64,000 bases of DNA from Pseudomonadota bacterium (GCA_029561145.1 JAKQJM010000057.1:155707-219706); one strand, 5' to 3'; positions 40,907 through 51,025 are shown, counted from the stretch's first letter. Translations and numbers: made by a program. The notes: generated from the sequence alone by a model not told the origin.

Positions 40907-43343
40907 GGTTCACCTCCTGACTGGTTTTCCGAATCGCCGGGCGCCATCGCTTCAGCAGCAGGGTATTGCCTAGAACGCTCAGTGACGAGAGCGCCATCGC
41001 GGCACCGGCGAACACGGGATTGAGGAAGCCGAAGGCTGCCAGTGGAATGCCGACGACGTTGTAGCCGAATGCCCAGAACAGGTTTTGCCGGATCGTGCGT
41101 GTGGTACGCCGGGAGATCTCGATGGCGTCGGCAACGAGCTCGATATCCGGGCGCATGAGCGTGATGGCCGCCGCGTGCATCGCCACGTCGGTGCCCGAGC
41201 CCATGGCAATGCCGACGTCACTTGCGGCAAGCGCCGGCGCATCGTTGATGCCATCGCCAACCATGGCGACAACGCCATCGCGCTTGAGGTCACGGATGGC
41301 ATCGAGCTTCAGCGCGGGGCGCACATTGGCATGCACTTCGTCGATGCCCAGGCGGCTCGCAATGCTGCGCGCGGCGCCTTCGTTGTCGCCGGAAATCATC
41401 ACGGTCCGCATGCCAAGACGGTGCAGGCGCTCCACCGCGCCGCGGGCGCCAGCGCGGGGCTCGTCCCGAAAGGCAAGCAGTCCCCGCAACAAGAGCCCTT
41501 GCTGCTCGCGCGTGGCCAGCCAGGACAGCGTGTGACCCTGTCCGCTCAAGTCGAGCGCAACCGATTCAAGTGCGGCGGTGTCGGCACCGATCTCCTGCAT
41601 CAGGGCCTGGTTGCCCAGCCACGCTTCGCGCCCGCCGATGGTGCCCAGCACGCCACGCCCCGGCAGCGCGCGGATTTCGGTAGCCGCGGTCGTGGACGTC
41701 ACTTCGCGCAGGACGGCGCGCGCCAACGGATGCTCGCTGCTCGCTTGCAGGGCCGCTGCCAGCGCAATCAACCCGGCACGATCGCCATCGGTGGCAAGCG
41801 CCTCGACCAGGCGCGGCTCGCCCGCGGTAAGCGTTCCGGTCTTGTCGAATGCAACGATCCGCACCTTGTGCGCAAGCTCGAGGGCTTCTGCATCCTTGAT
41901 GAGGATGCCGGCGCGAGCGGCCACACCCGTTCCGGCCATGATCGCCGTCGGTGTTGCGAGTCCAAGCGCGCACGGGCATGCGATCACGAGCACCGCCACC
42001 GCATTGAGTATCGCGGTGTTCCAGTCGCCGGTCGCAAGAGTCCAGCCCACCAGGGCGAGCAGGGCGAGCGCGATGACGACCGGCACGAAAACCGCGCTGA
42101 TCCGGTCGACCGTCTTCTGGATCGGGGCCTTCTTGGCCTGCGCGTCCTCGACCAGACGGATGATCCGGGCGAGCGCCGTCTCGCTGCCGATTGCCTGCGT
42201 CTCGACGACGACGGCACCTTCGCCATTCACGGCACCGCCGGTGACGCGGTCACCGGTCTCCTTGGAGACAGGGATCGACTCGCCCGTTATCAGCGACTCA
42301 TCCGCGTGGGTCCTGCCTTCGCGTACCGTGCCGTCGACCGGGAAACGCTCGCCGGGACGAACAACGACGAAGTCACCAACACGGACCTGCTCGACGGGCA
42401 CGTCGACATCGGCATCGTTTCGGCGCACGCGGGCTGTCGACGGCTTGAGGGCCTGCAGTGCCCGGATCGCTTCGGTGGTCTGGCGCTTGGCGCGCGCCTC
42501 AAGCAACTTGCCGAGCAGGATCAGCGTGATGATCGCCGCGGAGGCCTCGAAATAGAGATGGGCCGGAGCGTGATGGGTCGGACCCTGGAACAGGTGATAG
42601 AGGCTCAGCCCATATCCGGCCGAAGTGCCCAATGCCACCAGCAGATCCATGTTGCCGGTTCGCGCACGCAACGCATGCCACGCAGCGCGATAGAAGCGCG
42701 CACCCAGCCAGAACTGGACCGGTGTTGCCAGCAGCAACTGCATCCAGCCCGGCAGCATCCAGTGCTGACCGAAGAGCATGCCTGCCATCGGCAGAACCAG
42801 CGGTGCGGTGAGCAGTGCCGCGATCAACAGGTGCCGGGCTTCCCGGGAGGTGCTGGACCTGCTGGCTGCGGGCGTCCGGGTGTCTCCATCAACGGGTACG
42901 GACTGCGGCCTCCGGGCCCGGTAGCCGGCACTTTCAACAGCAGCGATGAGCGTATCGAGCGCTGCAGTCCCGGCCGTTCTGAGCCGCGCGCGCTCGGTCG
43001 CCAGGTTGACGCTTGCCTCGATCACGCCAGGTACGCGCATGAGGGCACGTTCGACACGCCCGACGCAGGACGCGCAGGTCATGCCCTCGATCGAGAGCTC
43101 GACCTCATCCGTGGTCAGGTGATAGCCCGCCGCCTCGATCGCCTGCGCAATCCCGGCGATCGGAGGGAGAGCAGCGCCCTGGATCTCGGCGGTCCCGGTC
43201 GCCACGTTCACGGTAGCGTCGTCAATGCCGGGGAGCTTCTTCAAGGCGCGTTCGATCCGGCCCGCACACGAAGCGCAGGTCATGCCTTCGACCGGGAAGC
43301 GAAGGGTGGAAGAGTTAGCCGGGGCTGTGCTTTGTCTGTTCAT
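40863..43343 (-). CDS. copA: Cu(I)-exporting P1B-type ATPase
   Basis: 826 aa from the ATG at 43343 (earlier ATGs at 43355 and 43397 are possible). Two N-terminal metal-binding domains with [10 protein letters not shown] and [10 protein letters not shown]. About eight membrane segments, the CPC motif in [12 protein letters not shown], the phosphorylation motif DKTGTL and [11 protein letters not shown]. It pumps Cu(I) out of the cytosol. The promoter upstream carries a CueR-type operator and would give an almost leaderless mRNA at 43343. Its 3' end overlaps cueR. Confidence 0.96.
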   Translation of the reverse strand: MNRQSTAPANSSTLRFPVEGMTCASCAGRIERALKKLPGIDDATVNVATGTAEIQGAALPPIAGIAQAIEAAGYHLTTDEVELSIEGMTCASCVGRVERALMRVPGVIEASVNLATERARLRTAGTAALDTLIAAVESAGYRARRPQSVPVDGDTRTPAASRSSTSREARHLLIAALLTAPLVLPMAGMLFGQHWMLPGWMQLLLATPVQFWLGARFYRAAWHALRARTGNMDLLVALGTSAGYGLSLYHLFQGPTHHAPAHLYFEASAAIITLILLGKLLEARAKRQTTEAIRALQALKPSTARVRRNDADVDVPVEQVRVGDFVVVRPGERFPVDGTVREGRTHADESLITGESIPVSKETGDRVTGGAVNGEGAVVVETQAIGSETALARIIRLVEDAQAKKAPIQKTVDRISAVFVPVVIALALLALVGWTLATGDWNTAILNAVAVLVIACPCALGLATPTAIMAGTGVAARAGILIKDAEALELAHKVRIVAFDKTGTLTAGEPRLVEALATDGDRAGLIALAAALQASSEHPLARAVLREVTSTTAATEIRALPGRGVLGTIGGREAWLGNQALMQEIGADTAALESVALDLSGQGHTLSWLATREQQGLLLRGLLAFRDEPRAGARGAVERLHRLGMRTVMISGDNEGAARSIASRLGIDEVHANVRPALKLDAIRDLKRDGVVAMVGDGINDAPALAASDVGIAMGSGTDVAMHAAAITLMRPDIELVADAIEISRRTTRTIRQNLFWAFGYNVVGIPLAAFGFLNPVFAGAAMALSSLSVLGNTLLLKRWRPAIRKTSQEVNHAHQDPAPRARRSP

Positions 43344-43350
43344 GGGATGC

Positions 43351-43381
43351 AGCATGGGCCTTCCCATTGTAGGAAGGTCAA
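43351..43381 (-). promoter_or_regulatory. CueR-type promoter for copA
   Basis: On the minus strand: -35 TTGACC (43381-43376), operator ACCTTCC...GGAAGG (a perfect CCTTCC/GGAAGG pair at 43359-43364 and 43372-43377 with a 7-nt spacer), and a weak -10 CATGCT (43356-43351) 19 bp away. A 19-bp spacer is the hallmark of MerR/CueR-activated promoters. Confidence 0.75.
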
Positions 43382-43419
43382 GCGATGAAACGATCATGAG
43401 CCGATTCCTGCCGGTAGAG

Positions 43420-43450
43420 TTGACCTTCCCACAGGGGTAAGCCCGATGCT
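43420..43450 (+). promoter_or_regulatory. CueR-type promoter for the copZ-like gene
   Basis: On the plus strand: -35 TTGACC (43420-43425), 19-bp spacer containing ACCTTCCCACAGGGGTAAG, then GATGCT (43445-43450) as a weak -10. It matches the arrangement of the copA promoter on the other strand, so CueR probably activates both genes. Confidence 0.7.
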
Positions 43451-43488
43451 GCCAGCAAACCGGGATAGGCCCGGTGCGGAGATCAACA

Positions 43489-43719
43489 ATGCGACTTGAT
43501 GTTCAAGGCATGACCTGTGCGCACTGCGCGCGCGCGATCCAGCAGGCACTGGCAGCCCTCGGTGGCACGGCCGAAGTGGATGTGGCTGGCGGCACGGTCG
43601 AGGTGACCGGCATCGACGATGCAGCGACCGTGCGGCAAGCCATCGAGGCCGAGGGCTACACCGTGGTCTCGAACCCCGTCGCGACCACCCCTTCGGGTTG
43701 CTGCGGCGCCAGGCGCTGA
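43489..43719 (+). CDS. copZ: CopZ-like copper chaperone (HMA domain)
   Basis: 76 aa from the ATG at 43489, with GGAG upstream. A single heavy-metal-associated domain: [19 protein letters not shown] with the M-x-C-x-x-C motif, then beta-alpha-beta text ending [17 protein letters not shown]-terminal extension with CCGARR adds two cysteines. It probably hands Cu(I) to CopA, whose gene diverges from it. Confidence 0.9.
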   Translation: MRLDVQGMTCAHCARAIQQALAALGGTAEVDVAGGTVEVTGIDDAATVRQAIEAEGYTVVSNPVATTPSGCCGARR

Positions 43720-43724
43720 CCGGA

Positions 43725-43970
43725 ATGCCCGCCATGCAGCGATTCATCGCGGCGACGGAGCAGCAGATCGCGCTGATGCAGCGATGGCTCGCGCTCAGCG
43801 AAATCTGCCTTTGTGAAAACAGGTTCCACCAGCGCCTGATGGCGGAGCGCAAGCGGGCGGCTTCGACTACACTTTGCTGTGCGCTGGCGTTGCGGCCGGC
43901 AGGGGAAAACCATGCACGACGAGGATGTCATCGAGGCGCTGCCTCCGCTGCCGGCGCCGCCTGCGCTTGA
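43725..43970 (+). CDS. doubtful small ORF after copZ
   Basis: A frame starting MPAMQRFIAATEQQIALMQR looks helical for its first 45 residues. It then runs through the start region of the DUF898 gene in a different frame. There is no Shine-Dalgarno. It may be a small copper-module protein with a displaced end, or chance. Confidence 0.2.
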   Translation: MPAMQRFIAATEQQIALMQRWLALSEICLCENRFHQRLMAERKRAASTTLCCALALRPAGENHARRGCHRGAASAAGAACA

Positions 43971-45036
43971 TCTGCCAGCCTGGCCGGCACGCCAGTTGCG
44001 ACCACCGCCGATCGAACATCGATTCGTGTTCGATGGTCGTGCCGGCGAGTATTTCCGCATCTGGATCGTCAACCTGGCGCTGAGCATCCTTAGCCTCGGC
44101 ATCTTCTCGGCCTGGGCCAAGGTGCGCACGCAGCGTTACTTCTACGGCAACACGCGCCTGGCAGGCGTGCCGTTCGAATATCTGGCCAAGCCCTTGCCGA
44201 TCCTCAAGGGACGCATCATCGCGGTGCTGCTGTTTTCGGGTTACGTGCTGGCCGGCCAGGTCAGCATCGGCCTGCAGCTTGGCCTTGCCCTGCTGATCGC
44301 CGTGCTGACGCCCTGGCTGGTCGTGCGCGGTGCCGCATTCCGGGCGCGCTACTCGGCCTGGCGCGGGCTCACCTTCCGCTTCGTGCCCGACTATGGCGAG
44401 GCCTACATCCGCTTTCTCGTGCTCGGCATTCCGCTGATTCTCACCCTCGGCCTGTTGTATCCGTGGATCAAGGGCAAGCAGAAGGAATTCATCGTCGAGC
44501 ATCATCGCTACGGTGGCGACTGGTTTCGTTTCCTGATCACGCCTGGGCAGTTCTATCCGCCTTACCTGATCGCCTGGGGAGTGATCATGGCCTGGATGTT
44601 CGTGGCCAGCTTTCTCATGGTCGGGATCGTGTTCGCCGGCATCGCCGCGGGCGGTGGCGGCAGCGGTCCGCCGCCGTGGATGGTGATCGCCATCATGGTC
44701 GTGATGTATTCGGGATACTTCGTCGTGCTTGCCTTCCTCGCTGCCGCGATCGCCAATCTGATCTTCAACAACATCGACATCGGCGGGCGGCGTTTCCGCT
44801 CGACGCTCAAGGGGCAGCACCTGTTGTGGATCTATTTCAGCAACACGATCGCGGTGCTGGCCAGCGTCGGCCTGCTGATTCCATGGGCGATGGTTCGTCT
44901 CGCCCGCTATCGCGCCGAGCGCCTGAGCCTGCTCGCCAGCGATGACTTCAATGGCATGCGCGCCGAAAGCGCCGCCAGCATTGATGCCATAGCCGCGGAG
45001 GTGGATGGTCTGTTCGACATCGACATCGGCCTGTGA
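43912..45036 (+). CDS. DUF898 (YjgN-like) multi-pass membrane protein
   Basis: 374 aa from the ATG at 43912. A Pro-rich N-terminus is followed by the family's first block FRIWIVNLALSILSLGIFSAWAKVRTQRYFYGNT (core NLALSILSLGIFSAWAKVR). Several membrane helices follow, with a second block YPWIKGKQKEFIVEHHRYGG. Its stop overlaps the GTG start of an M48 protease (GTGA), so the two are translationally coupled. The role is unknown, but the pairing with a membrane protease is conserved. Confidence 0.88.
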   Translation: MHDEDVIEALPPLPAPPALDLPAWPARQLRPPPIEHRFVFDGRAGEYFRIWIVNLALSILSLGIFSAWAKVRTQRYFYGNTRLAGVPFEYLAKPLPILKGRIIAVLLFSGYVLAGQVSIGLQLGLALLIAVLTPWLVVRGAAFRARYSAWRGLTFRFVPDYGEAYIRFLVLGIPLILTLGLLYPWIKGKQKEFIVEHHRYGGDWFRFLITPGQFYPPYLIAWGVIMAWMFVASFLMVGIVFAGIAAGGGGSGPPPWMVIAIMVVMYSGYFVVLAFLAAAIANLIFNNIDIGGRRFRSTLKGQHLLWIYFSNTIAVLASVGLLIPWAMVRLARYRAERLSLLASDDFNGMRAESAASIDAIAAEVDGLFDIDIGL

Positions 45037-46268
45037 ACGCATTCAAGGCCCACTATTTCGATGGCCAGACCAGTCGTGCGCACGAGGTCGAGGTGCAGCG
45101 CGGCGATGCGACGAATGTGCGCGTGAGCGGCGATGGCATCGATCGTTTCGCGGAACTCGCGTCGCTGCGCATCTCGCCACGGCTCGCGCGCACCGCACGC
45201 ACGATCGAATTCGCCGATGGCGCACGCCTGCTTGTCGACGATCATGTCCTGCTCGATCAATGGTTCCCGAACGAGGATCGCCTGCAGCGCTGGGTCGACC
45301 GCATGGAGCGGCATGCCTATGCGATCGCCTCTTCGGTGCTGATCTGCCTGGCCATGGGCGTGGTCACTTTCGTCTGGGGCGTGCCGTGGTTGTCCGACCG
45401 CATTGCCGACCAGGTGCCGGCGGGCGTCGAAGCCACGCTTGGCGACGAAGTGCTCGACCAGCTTGATCGCTATCTAGGGTTCGCTGCGAGCACGCTCGAG
45501 AGTTCGCGCCAGGCCGAGCTCTCGGCGCGCTTTGCGGCCTTGACGTCGGATCTGCCGGGCAGCGAACGCTACCGCTTGGTCTTTCGCGACGCGCCCGGTG
45601 TCGGCGCGAATGCGCTGGCCGTGCCGGGTGGCAGCATTGTCGTCACCGATCAACTGGTTGCGCTGCTCGAAGACGACCGCGAGTTCGATGCCGTCGTTGC
45701 GCATGAACTGGGTCATCAGCAACACCGCCATGCGTTGCGCCAGACCCTGCGCAGTTCCTTCGTGCTGGTGATTGCCGCGCTGTTCACCGGCGATGTCAGT
45801 TCCGCCAGCACGGTCGTGGTCGCGGTCCCGGCGTTCCTGTTGCAGAGCCACTACTCACGCGGCTTCGAGGAGGAAGCCGACGGTTTTGCGTTCACCACGC
45901 TCGCTGCGCACCGGATCTCGCCGGCCTGGTTTGCATCGGCCATGCGCAAGCTCGACGCCGACCACGATCCGGACCAGGACGGCACTGGCGGCGTCGCGTA
46001 TCTGTCCAGTCATCCGAGCAGTTCCGCGCGCATTGCCGCCGCGGAAATCTCGGGAGCGGAATTCACCGCCGCCCACCCCGAACTGGCGCGCGAGAACCCC
46101 GGCTACGATGCCTGCCTCGAAGAAGGAATCTGTGCGGACGATGAGGAAACCGACGACGGCGGGGAATGCCTCGATCCCGACGAAGTGGAAGCAATCGGCG
46201 AACCCGACATGCTGCCCGATGTCGACTGGTGCGACGATCCGGAAACCGAGGACGGTCCGGATTCCTGA
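45033..46268 (+). CDS. M48 family membrane metalloprotease
   Basis: 411 aa from the GTG at 45033. An N-terminal cytosolic domain of about 90 residues precedes a membrane segment (AIASSVLICLAMGVVTFVWG), then a M48 domain with H224-E-x-x-H228 (VVAHELGHQQHRHAL) and the third-ligand region SRGFEEEADGFAF. The C-terminus is acidic (DDEETDDGGECLDPDEVE). The layout matches the Oma1/BepA-type exported M48 proteases. Coupled with the DUF898 gene. Confidence 0.9.
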   Translation: MNAFKAHYFDGQTSRAHEVEVQRGDATNVRVSGDGIDRFAELASLRISPRLARTARTIEFADGARLLVDDHVLLDQWFPNEDRLQRWVDRMERHAYAIASSVLICLAMGVVTFVWGVPWLSDRIADQVPAGVEATLGDEVLDQLDRYLGFAASTLESSRQAELSARFAALTSDLPGSERYRLVFRDAPGVGANALAVPGGSIVVTDQLVALLEDDREFDAVVAHELGHQQHRHALRQTLRSSFVLVIAALFTGDVSSASTVVVAVPAFLLQSHYSRGFEEEADGFAFTTLAAHRISPAWFASAMRKLDADHDPDQDGTGGVAYLSSHPSSSARIAAAEISGAEFTAAHPELARENPGYDACLEEGICADDEETDDGGECLDPDEVEAIGEPDMLPDVDWCDDPETEDGPDS

Positions 46269-46316
46269 CTCGGGCAATACGATACGGGTGACGAGGCCTG
46301 TGGTGCCTACCTGCGA

Positions 46317-47267
46317 CTATGTTGCAAGCGCGGCTTCGAGCTCCGGAACGATCTTGAAAAGGTCACCGACCAGGCCGTAGTCGGCGATCTCGAAAATCGG
46401 CGCTTCGGCATCCTTGTTGATCGCGACGATCGTGCCGGCATCCTTGATGCCGGTGAGATGCTGGATCGCACCGGAAATACCGATCGCCACATACAGCTCG
46501 GGGGCGATGATCTTGCCGGTCTGGCCGACCTGCAGGTCGCTCGGTACGTAACCTGCGTCGACCGCGGCGCGCGAGGCACCGACGGCGGCGCCGATCCGGT
46601 CGGCGAGCTTGTAGATGATCTCGAAGCTCTCCGCCGAGCCAAGCGCCCGTCCGCCCGAGATGACCTTGCTCGCACCCTGCAGATCGGGACGGTCGCTCTT
46701 GCCCTGGCTGAGTTCGACGAAACGCGTGTGCGTCGGCAGGCTGACATCGGCGTTCGCGGCTTCGATCGGTGCGCTCGCCGCGCCGTTCGCGGCCGCAGGC
46801 CAGGAGGCCGTGCGGATCGTCGCGACGACGATGCCCGACGCGGGTGCTTCGACCGTGATGATCGCGTTGCCTGCATAGATCGGCCGCTGGAACGTGCGTG
46901 CCGCTTGCACGGTCATGATGTCGGAGACCTGGGCCACGCCGAGCAGGGCGGCGACGCGCGGTGCCAGGTCCTTGCCAAAGGTCGTCGACGGTGCGAATAC
47001 GTGGCTGTAGCCGTTGCCGGCGATGGCGGCAATCTGTGGCGCGAGGATCGCGGCGAGTGCGTGAGCGTTCTCGGTGCGGCTCAGGGTCAGCACCTTGCTG
47101 ACACCTTCGATACGCGCCGCGTCGCTGGCGATCGATGCGGCATCGGCAGCGAGCACGAGCACGTCGATCGAATCGGGCTTTGCGGCGATCGCCGCGCTGA
47201 CGCAGCGCGCGGTGCTGGAGTTCAGCTTGCCGTCCAGATGTTCGGCGATGATGAGGATCTTCGACAT
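46317..47267 (-). CDS. etfA: electron transfer flavoprotein subunit alpha
   Basis: 316 aa. C-terminal FAD domain with [38 protein letters not shown] (core [13 protein letters not shown]) and [27 protein letters not shown] accepts electrons from acyl-CoA dehydrogenases such as the FadE at 24.5 kb and passes them to ETF:quinone oxidoreductase. It follows etfB by 57 bp on the minus strand. Confidence 0.97.
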   Translation of the reverse strand: MSKILIIAEHLDGKLNSSTARCVSAAIAAKPDSIDVLVLAADAASIASDAARIEGVSKVLTLSRTENAHALAAILAPQIAAIAGNGYSHVFAPSTTFGKDLAPRVAALLGVAQVSDIMTVQAARTFQRPIYAGNAIITVEAPASGIVVATIRTASWPAAANGAASAPIEAANADVSLPTHTRFVELSQGKSDRPDLQGASKVISGGRALGSAESFEIIYKLADRIGAAVGASRAAVDAGYVPSDLQVGQTGKIIAPELYVAIGISGAIQHLTGIKDAGTIVAINKDAEAPIFEIADYGLVGDLFKIVPELEAALAT

Positions 47268-47324
47268 CGGTGTTCCTTGATGAATGCGGGGGTGTGCGCG
47301 CTGCGCCGGATCGCTCAGGATCGC

Positions 47325-48071
47325 TCAGACCAGGCCCTTGGCGCGCAGCGCGGCGACGAGTTCGCCGACGTCCTTGACCATCACGCCCTTGCTGCGCTTG
47401 GCGGGTGCCTCGTGCCGGGTGGTTTTCAGATGGTCGCCCGATTCGACGCCAAGATCGGCGAATGCGATCGTCTCGAGCGGCTTGGATTTGGCTTTCATGA
47501 TGTCGGGCAACTTGATGAAGCGCGGCTCGTTGAGGCGCAGGTCCGTCGTGATCACGGCCGGAAGATCGACCTCGATCGTCTCGAGACCCGCATCGACCTC
47601 GCGCGTGACCCTTGCGACGTTGGCGCTGATCTCGATTTTCGAGGCAAAGGTCGCCTGCGGTCGATCCCACAACGCTGCCAGCATCTGGCCGGTCTGGTTG
47701 CAGTCATCGTCGATGGCCTGCTTGCCGAGGATGACGATGCCGGGTTGTTCCTTGTCGACCAGCTTGAGCATCGCGCGTGCCGCCGTCAGTGGCTGGATCG
47801 CGTCCTCGGTGACGACGTGGATCGCGCGGTTGGCACCCATCGCGAGGCCATTGCGGATATGCGCCTGTGCATTGGCCGGTCCGATCGTGACGACGACGAC
47901 TTCACTGGCGATGCCCTTCTCGCGCAAGCGCAGCGCTTCTTCGAGCGCAATGTCGTCGAACGGGTTCGCCGACAGCTTGACACCATCGGTGACCACGCCG
48001 GAGCCGTCAGGCTTGACCTGGATGCGCACGTTGTAGTCGACGACGCGCTTGTAACCGACCAGGATCTTCAT
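47325..48071 (-). CDS. etfB: electron transfer flavoprotein subunit beta
   Basis: 248 aa from the ATG at 48071. MKILVGYKRVVDYNVRIQVK is the family N-terminus; the AMP-binding adenine motif and the ETF beta signature (VDAGLETIEVDLPAVITTDLRLNEPRF, core IEVDLPAVITTDLRL) are present. It partners EtfA. The longer frame upstream reaches into non-coding DNA. Confidence 0.97.
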   Translation of the reverse strand: MKILVGYKRVVDYNVRIQVKPDGSGVVTDGVKLSANPFDDIALEEALRLREKGIASEVVVVTIGPANAQAHIRNGLAMGANRAIHVVTEDAIQPLTAARAMLKLVDKEQPGIVILGKQAIDDDCNQTGQMLAALWDRPQATFASKIEISANVARVTREVDAGLETIEVDLPAVITTDLRLNEPRFIKLPDIMKAKSKPLETIAFADLGVESGDHLKTTRHEAPAKRSKGVMVKDVGELVAALRAKGLV

Positions 48072-48186
48072 CGTTGCGGGATTCCTTTGCAGGGAAGCAG
48101 AACGGCGCGATTGTAACGTAGCAACGAAAAGCTGCGGCGATCCGCCCGCCCGGGCGCGGGCGAAAGCGGACACGGTCCGACGCGGT

Positions 48187-48221
48187 TTATCCACAGTCGG
48201 CGTGGACAGGCCTGTGGACAA
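48187..48221. promoter_or_regulatory. pair of inverted DnaA-box-like sites
   Basis: A perfect TTATCCACA (48187-48195) and a reversed near-match TGTGGACAA (48213-48221; TTGTCCACA, one mismatch) lie 17 bp apart in the 241-bp gap before etfB. DnaA is not encoded nearby. Two boxes do not make an origin, so this may be a DnaA-titration or regulatory site. Confidence 0.4.
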
Positions 48222-48312
48222 GATCTGTATGAAGGCGCGCAGGCCCGCATGGCGACTGGCGCCCGGGTCGGTTTGGGCAATCCGTGAGCAGGTTCCGCGG
48301 CGTCGGCCCCGG

Positions 48313-49218
48313 TCAGGCTTTCGCGTTCTCGCCGCAGCGCGCAAGCAGGCATGCGGCGAATCGCTGCGCCGAGCCGGCGCCATGCAGGAAAAACAGCGAC
48401 GGTTCGGTCAGCTCGAGTTCGAGCAGGACCGGCGTGCCATCGGCGGCGCGGATCAGGTCGACGCGCGCATAGGCGACGCTGTCGGCAAACGGAAGGGCGG
48501 CGAGTACCGCGCCCGCCAACGCATGCTCGTCTGCGCCAGGCGTGCGCGCGACGATTGTTTCTGGCGCATAGAGTGCGTCGGTAGGACCTTCGCCCGGCAG
48601 CAGCAGCGCGCCCTTGCGGATGGCATGACTGTAGCGGCCGTCGAAATGGATCAAGGCGGTCTCGCCGGCTTGATCGACGCGGTCGAGGTAGGGCTGCAGC
48701 AGCACGCTGCGCCCGGCGCCAAGCAGGCGCCCGACATGTGCGGTGATTGCGCCGAGGTTGTCGCGCGCGTGCCGCTGGGTATCGCGTGAACCGGCGCCGA
48801 TTGCCGGCTTGACGACAAGCTCGGCGCATTCGCGATGATCCTCGAAGAAAGCGTCCAGTGCTGCAACGGCATCGGATTCCGGTTCGATGAACCGGCTCGG
48901 CACGATCGCGATGCCCTTGCGTTCGAGTTCGGCAAGGTAGTGCTTGTCGGTGTTCCAGCGGACGATGTCGAACGGATTGACCAGGCGGGTCTGCCGGCTG
49001 ATGCGCTCGGCCCAGATCAGGAATTCCACATGCCGCTCGGTATAGTCCCAGCACGACCTCAGCACGGTCAGGTCGAACTGCGACCAGTCGAGCGAGGCTG
49101 CATCCCAGTCGACGATCGAAACCTGCGCGCCTGCATTGCGCAGTGCCGACTCGAGCGGCGCCAGGTCCTCATCGGTGGCGCGGGCAGCCTGGGCGGTGAC
49201 GAGGGCGATGTGTGGCAT
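48313..49218 (-). CDS. ATP-grasp domain protein
   Basis: 301 aa. RimK/glutathione-synthase-like ATP-grasp enzyme: LVVKPAIGAGSRDTQRH (ATP-binding lysine loop), VLLQPYLDRVDQAGETALIHFDGRYSHAI (core QPYLDRVDQAGETALI) and YARVDLIRAADGTPVLLELELTEPSLF (metal ligands). ATP-grasp enzymes ligate a carboxylate to an amine or thiol. No obvious partner gene is adjacent, so the substrate is unknown. Confidence 0.88.
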   Translation of the reverse strand: MPHIALVTAQAARATDEDLAPLESALRNAGAQVSIVDWDAASLDWSQFDLTVLRSCWDYTERHVEFLIWAERISRQTRLVNPFDIVRWNTDKHYLAELERKGIAIVPSRFIEPESDAVAALDAFFEDHRECAELVVKPAIGAGSRDTQRHARDNLGAITAHVGRLLGAGRSVLLQPYLDRVDQAGETALIHFDGRYSHAIRKGALLLPGEGPTDALYAPETIVARTPGADEHALAGAVLAALPFADSVAYARVDLIRAADGTPVLLELELTEPSLFFLHGAGSAQRFAACLLARCGENAKA

Positions 49219-49346
49219 GCGGGCGGCTCCGAATCCTGGCGATCATCCTGCCCGCGCTGCCGGGTTTGCTCAAGCCCCGCCCGCGATGCGCCCGACGATG
49301 AAATCTTGCGTATGCTCGCGTGGGTCGGTGCAGAGGACGATCACGC

Positions 49347-50285
49347 ATGAACCACGGCAGCCACGACTACGTCGATGATCCGCGCAATCGCGACATCCTG
49401 ATCTACGTCAACGGGACCCTGAAACGGCGCGAGGAAGCGACCGTATCGGTGTTCGACTCCGGCTTCATCCTTGGTGATGGGGTATGGGAAGGGCTGCGCA
49501 TCGTCGATGGCCAGCCCGCGTTCCTCGACGCGCATCTGGATCGCCTCTACGAAGGCGCGAAGGCGATCGCGATGGACATCGGCCTCGGTCGCGATGCACT
49601 CGCTGCGGCGATCGAGGCGACACTCGCGGCCAATGGCATGCGCGACGGCGTGCATGTGCGGCTCATGGTCACGCGCGGGCTCAAGCGCACGCCGTACCAG
49701 GATCCGCGCGTCGTCATCGGGCCGGCGACCATCGTCATCATTCCCGAGTACAAGAATCCGCTGCCCGAAACACTGATCCGCGGGCTCAAGCTGTTCACCG
49801 TGCACGTGCGCCGTGGCTATCCCGACGTGCAGGACCAGAAGCTCAACAGCCACAGCAAGCTCAATTGCGTGACCGCCTGCATCCAGGCCTACACGGCCGG
49901 CGCGGACGAAGGCCTGATGCTCGATCCACACGGTTTCGTCGCGACCTGCAATTCCACGCATTTCTTCATCGTGCGCAAGGGTGAAGTCTGGACCTCGACC
50001 GGACAGTACTGTCTCGGCGGCATCACGCGCGCGAACGTGCTCACGGTCTGCCGTGAAGCGGGCATTCCCGCGATCGAGAAATCCTTCAGCCTGACCGATG
50101 TCTACGGTGCCGATGAAGCCTTCGTCACCGGAACCTTCGCCGGGGTCGTCCCGGTGCGCGAGATCGACGGGCGTGTCCTCAACGAGGGAACACGCGGACC
50201 GATGGTCGAGCGCATCCAGTCGCTGTACAAGGCGCATGTGGCGCGCGATATCGCGGCGCGCAAGACACGGGTGGCCACGACGTGA
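49347..50285 (+). CDS. PLP-dependent aminotransferase class IV (BCAT-like)
   Basis: 312 aa from the ATG at 49347. IYVNGTLKRREEATVSVFDSGF (core VFDSGFILGDGVWEGLR) is the family N-terminus; the PLP lysine is in DVQDQKLNSHSKLNCV; NSTHFFIVRKGEVWT and GGITRANVLTV follow. It transaminates branched-chain or D-amino acids. Its stop overlaps the GTG of a sulfotransferase gene (GTGA), implying a shared pathway. Confidence 0.9.
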   Translation: MNHGSHDYVDDPRNRDILIYVNGTLKRREEATVSVFDSGFILGDGVWEGLRIVDGQPAFLDAHLDRLYEGAKAIAMDIGLGRDALAAAIEATLAANGMRDGVHVRLMVTRGLKRTPYQDPRVVIGPATIVIIPEYKNPLPETLIRGLKLFTVHVRRGYPDVQDQKLNSHSKLNCVTACIQAYTAGADEGLMLDPHGFVATCNSTHFFIVRKGEVWTSTGQYCLGGITRANVLTVCREAGIPAIEKSFSLTDVYGADEAFVTGTFAGVVPVREIDGRVLNEGTRGPMVERIQSLYKAHVARDIAARKTRVATT

Positions 50286-51025
50286 AGCCTGGCGACGGAT
50301 CGCTGCGCATCGCCATGTGGTCAGGCCCGCGCAATCTTTCGACGGCGATGATGCGCGCCTGGGAGAACCGCGGGGATTGCGCGGTCAGCGATGAACCGTT
50401 CTATGCGCACTACCTCGCCGAAACCGGACTCGACCATCCGGCGCGCGACGAGGTGATCGCTGCCGGCGAGACCGACTGGCGCAAGGTCGCGCTGTCGATG
50501 GTCGGCGAGGTTCCCGGTGGCCAGCCCGTGTGGTACCAGAAGCACATGTGCCATCACATGCTCGCCCACATCGACCACGACTGGATGGATGGGCTGGCCC
50601 ATGCGTTCCTGATCCGGGATCCGTCCGAGGTCGTGGCCTCGTATCTGCGCTCGCGTTCGACAGTCACCGAGGACGACATCGGATTGCCGCAGGAAGTACG
50701 CCTGTTCGATGAGGTCTGCGATCGTTTTGGCCATGCACCTCCGGTGATCGACGCCGATGATTTCCTGCTCGATCCCGAGGCGCATCTGCGTGCGTTGTGT
50801 GCGCATTTCGGCATTCCATTTCGTGCCGGGATGTTGAGCTGGCCAGTCGGGCCGCGCGACAGTGACGGCATCTGGGCGCCGTACTGGTATGCCGCGGTGT
50901 GGAATTCGACAGGCTTCGAACCTCCCCATCCGCGCGAAATCCATCTCGAAGGCGACGCCGCGCGCGTCGCCGATGCGACCCGCCCGCTGTACGAGAAGCT
51001 GTACCGCCATCGCCTGCGCGCGTGA
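50282..51025 (+). CDS. sulfotransferase-family protein
   Basis: 247 aa from the GTG at 50282, translationally coupled to the aminotransferase gene. N-terminal PAPS-type loop IAMWSGPRNLSTAMMRAWEN and the 3'-phosphate motif HAFLIRDPSEVVASYLRSR match the sulfotransferase fold. The acceptor is unknown. The tight overlap with a class-IV aminotransferase suggests modification of an amino-acid-derived small molecule. Confidence 0.82.
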   Translation: MKPGDGSLRIAMWSGPRNLSTAMMRAWENRGDCAVSDEPFYAHYLAETGLDHPARDEVIAAGETDWRKVALSMVGEVPGGQPVWYQKHMCHHMLAHIDHDWMDGLAHAFLIRDPSEVVASYLRSRSTVTEDDIGLPQEVRLFDEVCDRFGHAPPVIDADDFLLDPEAHLRALCAHFGIPFRAGMLSWPVGPRDSDGIWAPYWYAAVWNSTGFEPPHPREIHLEGDAARVADATRPLYEKLYRHRLRA

